Positions 58,524 through 64,000 of a stretch of 64,000 nucleotides of DNA are shown here, piece by piece. A program made the position numbers and the translations under genes. Numbering within the stretch: the first letter of the stretch is position 1; each line of letters begins with the position of its first letter. The notes below the pieces were generated by a model, which was not told where the DNA came from, did no database searches, and was given only the letters and a program-made list of their open reading frames with translations. Source of the stretch: Symsagittifera roscoffensis (taxonomy: Eukaryota; Xenacoelomorpha; Acoela; Convolutidae); NCBI RefSeq assembly GCF_963678635.1, contig NC_087064.1:55624338-55688337 (forward strand). Direction: 5' to 3'.

Positions 58524-58870
58524 TTATCTTATACTAACTTTGCTGTCTAATACATTAATAGTTGATATATTTTTAGTGAAGAATGGAATTCCAATGATAT
58601 TGTGTTTTATATCTGTGATATGGAGGGTTTGTTTCAATGGTTTATTTAAGAGTTTGTTTTGTTCCATTCTTTTTGTGGTAACAAGGAAGAATTGGATTTT
58701 TCCGTATCTTGTTAAGGTTGAGCCTTGTGCTGTTGCTAGTTTACTGGCTGTATTCAAAGGTATTAGTTTTGGATGTAAAACTTTGATTTCATTTCAGGTT
58801 GGAATGTTAATAATATCTGATTCTGCTCCAGAATCTATTTTAAAAAATATTTCAAGTTCTGGTGGTTGAA
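58524..58870 (-). pseudogene. Gypsy-type aspartic protease, copy 1
   Basis: The catalytic motif D-S-G-A (IDSGAESDIIN) is encoded at 58824-58835. A TGA stop follows about 11 codons later, then an open frame 58757-58524 that ends with NIIGIPFFTKNISTINVLD, the usual C-terminal protease block. Apart from the single stop the domain looks nearly complete. It processes Gag-Pol in active elements. A copy about 98% identical lies 4074 bp away. Confidence 0.85.
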
Positions 58871-59340
58871 ACTCTTTACTTTTTGGACTTTCTAAGAGAA
58901 GTGGCATTGTCCAAATTTTTTCTCTTGGTGGTTCTTTTGGTACGTTTTGGTAAATGTGATTTGTACAAGAAGATGGTACTTGTTCCTTTTCAGGCTCGTT
59001 TAATGGTGTTGCTTCGTTTGCTTTTTCTCTAATGGTGTGTTTTTATTTCTAGGTCTAGTGTAATAATCTAAAAGAAGTTCCAATTGATTTTCATAGACAT
59101 GTGAATGAAATGGTTGTTCTTATGTAACAGTTTCATAGTCACTTTGAACTCTTATCATGTTGACTGAAATTGTATTGTCTGTATTGCTTTCACTGTCTGT
59201 AGATTTGCAATTGATGTGATTCAGTTGCAATTCAGTACTTTCTGTATTATCAATACCAGGGGGTTTGAATTGGTTTCTTCAGTTGTTTGTACTTGATTTA
59301 ATTGTCTTTGATGTTTTGGTGTATTGCTTCTATTTTGTTT
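58871..59340 (-). other. Gag-Pol linker, decayed
   Basis: Minus-strand coding-like DNA between protease and basic domain with several stops. No domain recognised. A counterpart lies at 62945-63414. Confidence 0.4.
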
Positions 59341-60025
59341 TGAGAATCGGGATAACGTGTATTGTTCCTATGAGGTGATTGAGAGTAGTTTCTTTATCTA
59401 TTATTATAGTTTGAGTTCCTGTTTTGTGAATTATCTTGTGATCTAATTTGATAAATGTTGTAGTTAGATCTTTGATGATTTGATCTGTTGTTCGAATAAT
59501 GTTGTGATCTATCGTTTTGATATCGCTGATATCGATTATTTGAGTAGATTCTTTTCCTATTGTTGGAATAATTTCTATGCCTATTGTACGATGAAATTCT
59601 TGATCTATCGTTTGAATAGTGTCTATTCCTAGAGTTTGAAAGAGAATTATTATTAAATGAATATTCTGGTCGATTTGATTTTCATCGTGAATAGTTATTT
59701 CGATACTGGTTGTTCCAACTAATCCAACGACTATATCTATTTTGTGAGAAATTACGTGAATTTCTTTGGTCTGGTGATCTTCCTCTGTAGTTAGAGTTAT
59801 AAGGTGATTGGTTTCTTGAATAATTTGAACTGTTTGGAAATAATTTTCCAGAACTATTATTATTGTGAATGTTCTTATTTGGTAATTTTTGATCTTTTTT
59901 CATGTACTGATAAAATGATTTGTTTGGTTCCTTGTACTTTTGTGGTTTATTCTGATCGTCTTGTTGTTTTTGTCTGCATTCAGCAATGCTATGTCGGTAT
60001 CTTCGGCAATAGTTACACTATTTTT
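59340..60025 (-). pseudogene. Gag nucleocapsid: one CCHC zinc knuckle plus Arg/Asn/Ser-rich basic stretch, copy 1
   Basis: A perfect C-x2-C-x4-H-x4-C knuckle (CNYCRRYRHSIAEC) is encoded at 59976-60017. After it comes frame 59903-59682, very rich in Asn, Arg, Ser and Tyr (NRYSRWISWNNQYRNNYSR), and the same composition continues in other phases to about 59340 as imperfect repeats. Such stretches bind RNA. The basic part occurs again at 63756-64000. Confidence 0.8.
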
Positions 60026-60222
60026 TGAATGATGGTTTACCTTTAAAATTTGGATTTTTCTCATATATATTCAAAATTTCAGTGATTTTTTCCGATAAAT
60101 TTGTATCTGAATTTTGTATATTATTTATTTGTGTTGTAGTTGTTTGAATATTATTAACATATTGTAGATTGAAATTTTCTGTTTCTTCTAGTTTCATAGT
60201 TATTTCTGCTTGTTCTAGTTTA

Positions 60223-61190
60223 TCAACTAGTTTTTGTAAAATCTAAATCTGGTTCTCGAATTGAAGAAAGATGTGATGCTCTCTTTTTGATTGCTTTTTT
60301 TCGTAATTGAGTTGTTAGAGTCATAATTAAAATATCTGTCATTTTTGTGTTTTTATAATCATGAGTGTTGAGTGAATATGCTTTTCGGACTAGTGTTTCG
60401 TTTCTTAATGCTAATTGTTTGATCGTTTCGTTTGGTAGTCTGCGAATTTCATTGCATAAAACTCTTTGATGTTGTTTGTTCCTTTCAGAATCAAACATTT
60501 TTGAAAATTCTTGTGTGAATCTTTTCCAATCTGATTTTATATCTAGAGGTAAAACTGGAAACCTTTTAGCGCTGCGCCATCAAGTGTGGTCTGTATCAAC
60601 GCTGTGCAACTATGTATCCAATTTCTGTTAAGTGGTGTATTTATTGGTTCAGGTCCTATGTTTAAGATTAGAGTTGCTGTGACCGCATTTAAACATTTTT
60701 CTACAGAATGTTCAGGGTCCGTGCCTGTAAATACCCTTAATGGCTTGTTTGATGTTATTGACGATCCACCCATGAGGTATAGATTCATAGTCATTTGGAG
60801 TGATTCATGGGCATTTGTCATTTGTGAAAAATTTGTGAGTTGACTCTTTGTTATTTCATGTTGTTGTAAGTAATATAAAAGCGGGATTTCATTTTGCGTG
60901 TGCGTTGGTTGATAAGAATGTGTACTAGCTGGGTTTTGTGATTGAAAATTTTTATATTGTGATTTTAGACTTGGTCTAGGTTGTCGCATAAGTTGTTCTT
61001 GTGTATATGGTTTAAAAATATCTGGTTGGTTCTTGTGGTAAGAGTGGGGTCTTTGGTTTTGATAAAAATGTTGATGATCTGATGAAAAATAATTAGATGT
61101 ATAAGGATGTGTTTGATGTCTATTTTCAATTTTGTTGAAAAAATGGATAGTTTTCACTTTGGTCTGGTGAAAATTGTGGGCAGTCATTAA
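60223..61190 (-). pseudogene. Gypsy-type Gag, capsid region
   Basis: Frame 61187-60543 (214 codons) has a Gln/His/Pro/Ser-rich first half, then a conserved capsid-like part (KPLRVFTGTDPEHSVEKCLN, then WIHSCTALIQTTLDGAALKG). Frame 60498-60223 continues it in another phase (FDSERNKQHQRVLCNEIRRL, then LPNETIKQLALRNETLVRKA). Order and motifs are those of a Ty3/Gypsy capsid domain; the zinc knuckle follows. One frameshift near 60520 separates the halves. Confidence 0.82.
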
Positions 61191-61975
61191 AATTTACTGA
61201 TTTTGATTGTGGTAGTCGGAAATTTTGTCTTTGTGAAAATAAGTGATTTTGCCTGTTTGTAGAGAGGGTTTAGTTGCTTGTAATTCTATTTTCATAGTTA
61301 CAATTATGTTTTGCAAAATTATTTCTTGTGAAAGTTCTTTGTTTTTGTGTTGGTTTTGTCATTGATCGCAATGTTTGATAATCCATTTGTGTATATTTTG
61401 GAACAACGGATATTTTAACCGTAGATTGCAATGTTACCTGTGGTAATGTTGGATTTTTGGGTCTTGGAGTTGTAAAGTTTGGATGTATTGGTAAATTACT
61501 TTGTTGTGCTGTTGTTGTTATTGTTTCAAATATTTCTTCATTTACGAAATGTGATGGTGTTTGAATATCTTGTTGTGTAAGATTTCTAGTTCCATTTAGG
61601 TTTTCTTGTTGTATGAGGGTTGAGTTTAAACTATTATTTCCTACTCTATCAGGTAGAAATGAATTATACTTTAAAAGTGTTGCGTCAATTGTGAGTGGAT
61701 ATACTTAAACATAATCTTTATGAAGAAATGTCTGTTGGTATGTTCCGAAATAGTACATGAGACCATTCAGCGTCCCAAACATAATCTGATTGTTTTGCTA
61801 AGACAGTTTCATCAGTTGAATTTTGAAGTCTAAAATTTTTTCTCGCTTGTGAGATTAAATCAATATTTATTATAATGTGTGAAATAATCAATGATAAACC
61901 ATGCTAAGATTTTTTGTAAATCTTGTTTAACATTTTGCGAAATTTCGTTGCTTGTTAAATTTTCACGGATTGTGT
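61190..61975 (-). pseudogene. Gag N-terminal region and junction with the upstream copy
   Basis: Thr/Gln/Pro/Asn-rich minus-strand coding (for example MTKPTQKQRTFTRNNF near 61320-61365) with several stops runs up to about 61700 and fits the Gag N-terminus. 61700-61975 has short frames (SDYVWDAEWSHVLFRNI near 61750-61800; ISQNVKQDLQKILAWFIID near 61890-61945) that I cannot assign. Somewhere here copy 1 and copy 2 are joined; no LTR is visible between them. Confidence 0.5.
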
Positions 61976-62188
61976 TTAAAAATTCGATTTGTGTAATTTG
62001 TGAGTGTTCAAAGTTAACATCGTTAAAAATTGTTGTTGTTCTTTTGTGTAATTTGTTATATTGAATGTTGGTTTAAAATATGGTGTTTTTGTGAAATAAT
62101 CTGTGTTTCTCTTTTCATTGCTTATTATGTTATTTAAGGATAATTCTTCGTCAAGAATTGTTGAAGGACATATATCTAATAGCTGCAA
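61976..62188 (-). pseudogene. Pol linker fragment, copy 2
   Basis: The N-terminal 70 codons match the start of the linker at 58114-57641 (MQLLDIC start, then TILDEEL, then FFTKTPYFKPTF). Homology to copy 1 stops at about 62025. Confidence 0.75.
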
Positions 62189-62597
62189 TATATTATTTAC
62201 TTTTTATGCTACTTCTTTTGTAGGAGAAGTTGTAGCGTTAGTTTCACAATATCCTAGGAGTCCTAGAGGTAGGGTTATTTTATATGGTCAATTATTGTAA
62301 ACATTTTAGAGAAATAATGTCAGAATTTGAGTTTTTCATCTATTTTATGGATGAAATTGTTACCCTAAAAAATTTATGAATTGGTCTAAACTTAAGGTCA
62401 GACATATCGAGTTGTTGTCTTTTTTTATTTTTGTCATTTTGATGAATTTGTTTGATCGGAATTCATAGATGTATCCCGAGAGTGGTTTAAGATGTTTTCT
62501 TTCTTTATTCTAAATGGGTTAAAGTTTTGAGAAAAATGGTGGTTGTTTGTTCATTCTTTGGAAGAATATTAGAGCGGTGTTATGCATTCTTGTATAT

Positions 62598-62945
62598 TTA
62601 ACTTATATTAACTTTGCTGTCTAATATATTAATAGTTGATATATTTTTAGTGAAGAATGGAATTCCAATGATATTGTGTTTTATATCTGTGATATGGAAG
62701 GTTTTTTTCAATGGTTTATTTAAGAGTTTGTTTTGTTCCATTCTTTTTGTGGTAACAAGGAAGAATTGGATTTTTCCGTAGTTTGTTAAGGTTGAGCCTT
62801 GTGCTGTTGCTAGTTTACTGGCTGTATTCAAAGGTATTAGTTTTGGATGTAAAATTTTGATTTCATTTCAGGTTGGAATGTTAATAATATCTGATTCTGC
62901 TCCAGAATCTATTTTAAAAAATATTTCAAGTTCTGGTGGTTGAAA
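62598..62945 (-). pseudogene. Gypsy-type aspartic protease, copy 2
   Basis: Offset exactly 4074 bp from copy 1. D-S-G-A is encoded at 62898-62909, with the same TGA stop after it and the same C-terminal block (NIIGIPFFTKN). Differences are about 2% over 300 bp. The shared stop means it was already broken before the duplication. Confidence 0.85.
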
Positions 62946-64000
62946 CTCTTTACTTTTTGGACTTTCTAAGAGAAGTGGCATTGTCCAAATTTTTTCTCTT
63001 GGTGGTTCTTTTGGTACGTTTTGGTAAATGTGATTTGTACAAAAAGATGGTACTTGTTCCTTTTCAGGTTCGTTTAATGGTGTTGCTTCGTTTGCTTTTT
63101 CTCTAATGGTGTGTTTTTATTTCTAGGTCTAGTGTAATAATCTAAAAGAAGTTCCAATTGATTTTCATAGACATGTGAATGAAATGGTTGTTCTTATGTA
63201 ACAGTTTCATAGTCATTTTGAACTCTTATCATGTTGACTGAAATTGTATTGTCTGTATTGCTTTCACTGTCTGTAGATTTGCAATTGATGTGATTCAGTT
63301 GCAATTCAGTACTTTCTGTATTATCAATACCAGGGGGTTTGAATTGGTTTCTTCAGTTGTTTGTACTTGATTTAATTGTCTTTGATGTTTTGGTGTATTG
63401 CTTCTATTTTGTTTTGAGAATCGGGATAACGTGTATTGTTCCTATGAGGTGATTGAGAGTAGTTTCTTTATCTATTATTATAGTTTGAGTTCATGTTTTG
63501 TGAATTATCTTGTGATCTAATTTGATAAATGTTGTAGTTAGATCTTTGATGATTTGATCTGTTGTTCGAATAATGTTGTGATCTATCGTTTTGATATCGC
63601 TGATATCGATTATTTGAGTAGATTCTTTTCCTATTGTTGGAATAATTTCTATGCCTATTGTACGATGAAATTCTTGATCTATCGTTTGAATAGTGTCTAC
63701 TCCTAGATTTTGAATGAGAATTATTATTAAATGAATATTCTGGTCGATTTGATTTTCATCGTGAATAGTTATTTCGATACTGGTTGTTCCGACTAATCCA
63801 ACGACTATATCTATTTTGTGAGAAATTACGTGAATTTCTTTGGTCTGGTGATCTTCCTCTGTAGTTAGAGTTATAATGTGATTGGTTTCTTGAATAATTT
63901 GAACTGTTTGGAAATGGTTTTCCAGAACTTTTATTATTGTGAATGTTCTTATTTGGCAATTTTTGATCTTTTTTCATGTACTGATAAAATAATTTGTTTG
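62946..64000 (-). pseudogene. Gag-Pol linker and Arg/Asn-rich basic domain, copy 2 (runs off the window)
   Basis: Near-identical to 58871-59926 at offset 4074. Frame 63977-63756 repeats the basic stretch of copy 1 with a few substitutions. The zinc knuckle and Gag of this copy lie beyond the window edge. Confidence 0.8.

Larger units (their letters stand above)
54800..64000 (-). mobile_element. Ty3/Gypsy-type retroelement: copy 1 plus truncated copy 2
   Basis: Domain order on the minus strand is Gag (with knuckle), protease, RT, RNase H, integrase, then the env-like region down to about 49.3 kb. This order (integrase after RNase H) is diagnostic of Ty3/Gypsy. The sense strand is A-rich and G-poor. 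A second, partial copy of the protease region lies upstream in the same direction. No 5' LTR is within the window. Confidence 0.88.

Overview
The window is AT-rich eukaryotic DNA, most likely from an invertebrate animal genome. It is made almost entirely of old mobile elements and satellite DNA. No intact host gene, rRNA or tRNA is recognisable. Open frames are short and broken. The identifiable protein families are all from transposons or virus-like elements: non-LTR reverse transcriptases, a Polinton/Maverick, and a Ty3/Gypsy-type element with an envelope-like region. The taxon cannot be fixed from the sequence. A 200-base run of N (28088-28287) marks a scaffold join.

Layout. 1-12.4 kb holds a 12-bp degenerate minisatellite, a decayed plus-strand LINE ending in a TTTC microsatellite, two nested terminal-inverted-repeat (TIR) elements with a C-rich core, a short TIR element with a perfect 8-bp target duplication, a 1.3-kb foldback element, a decayed minus-strand LINE and a 29-bp minisatellite. 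12.5-28.6 kb is a decayed Polinton/Maverick. Its minus strand carries adenain-type protease, capsid protein, an integrase N-terminus, an unidentified ORF, the packaging ATPase and a probable second structural protein. Its plus strand carries protein-primed DNA polymerase B, most of it tandemly duplicated (2.9 kb, two copies). A third polymerase-related fragment lies on the minus strand beyond the gap. A tRNA-like 207-bp tandem pair sits inside the element.

28.6-44.3 kb is a satellite of roughly 380-430-bp monomers. Part of it forms a four-monomer higher-order repeat of about 1.63 kb, and there is a larger segmental duplication of about 5 kb. The satellite is interrupted at 39.3-41.4 kb and ends in a related composite block at 44.3-47.2 kb. 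These blocks hold C-tract/TIR fragments and an LTR-like repeat of about 1 kb that occurs three times and carries a 28-nt hairpin with compensating base changes.

47.2-64 kb is a minus-strand Ty3/Gypsy-type element: gag with one zinc knuckle, an Arg/Asn-rich basic stretch, DSGA protease, RT, RNase H, integrase with a GPY/F-like end, then an envelope-like region with a membrane anchor. A second copy of the basic-domain/protease/linker part begins upstream (62.0-64.0 kb) and runs off the window. Every element gene seen here has stops, frameshifts or lost catalytic residues, so nothing looks active.
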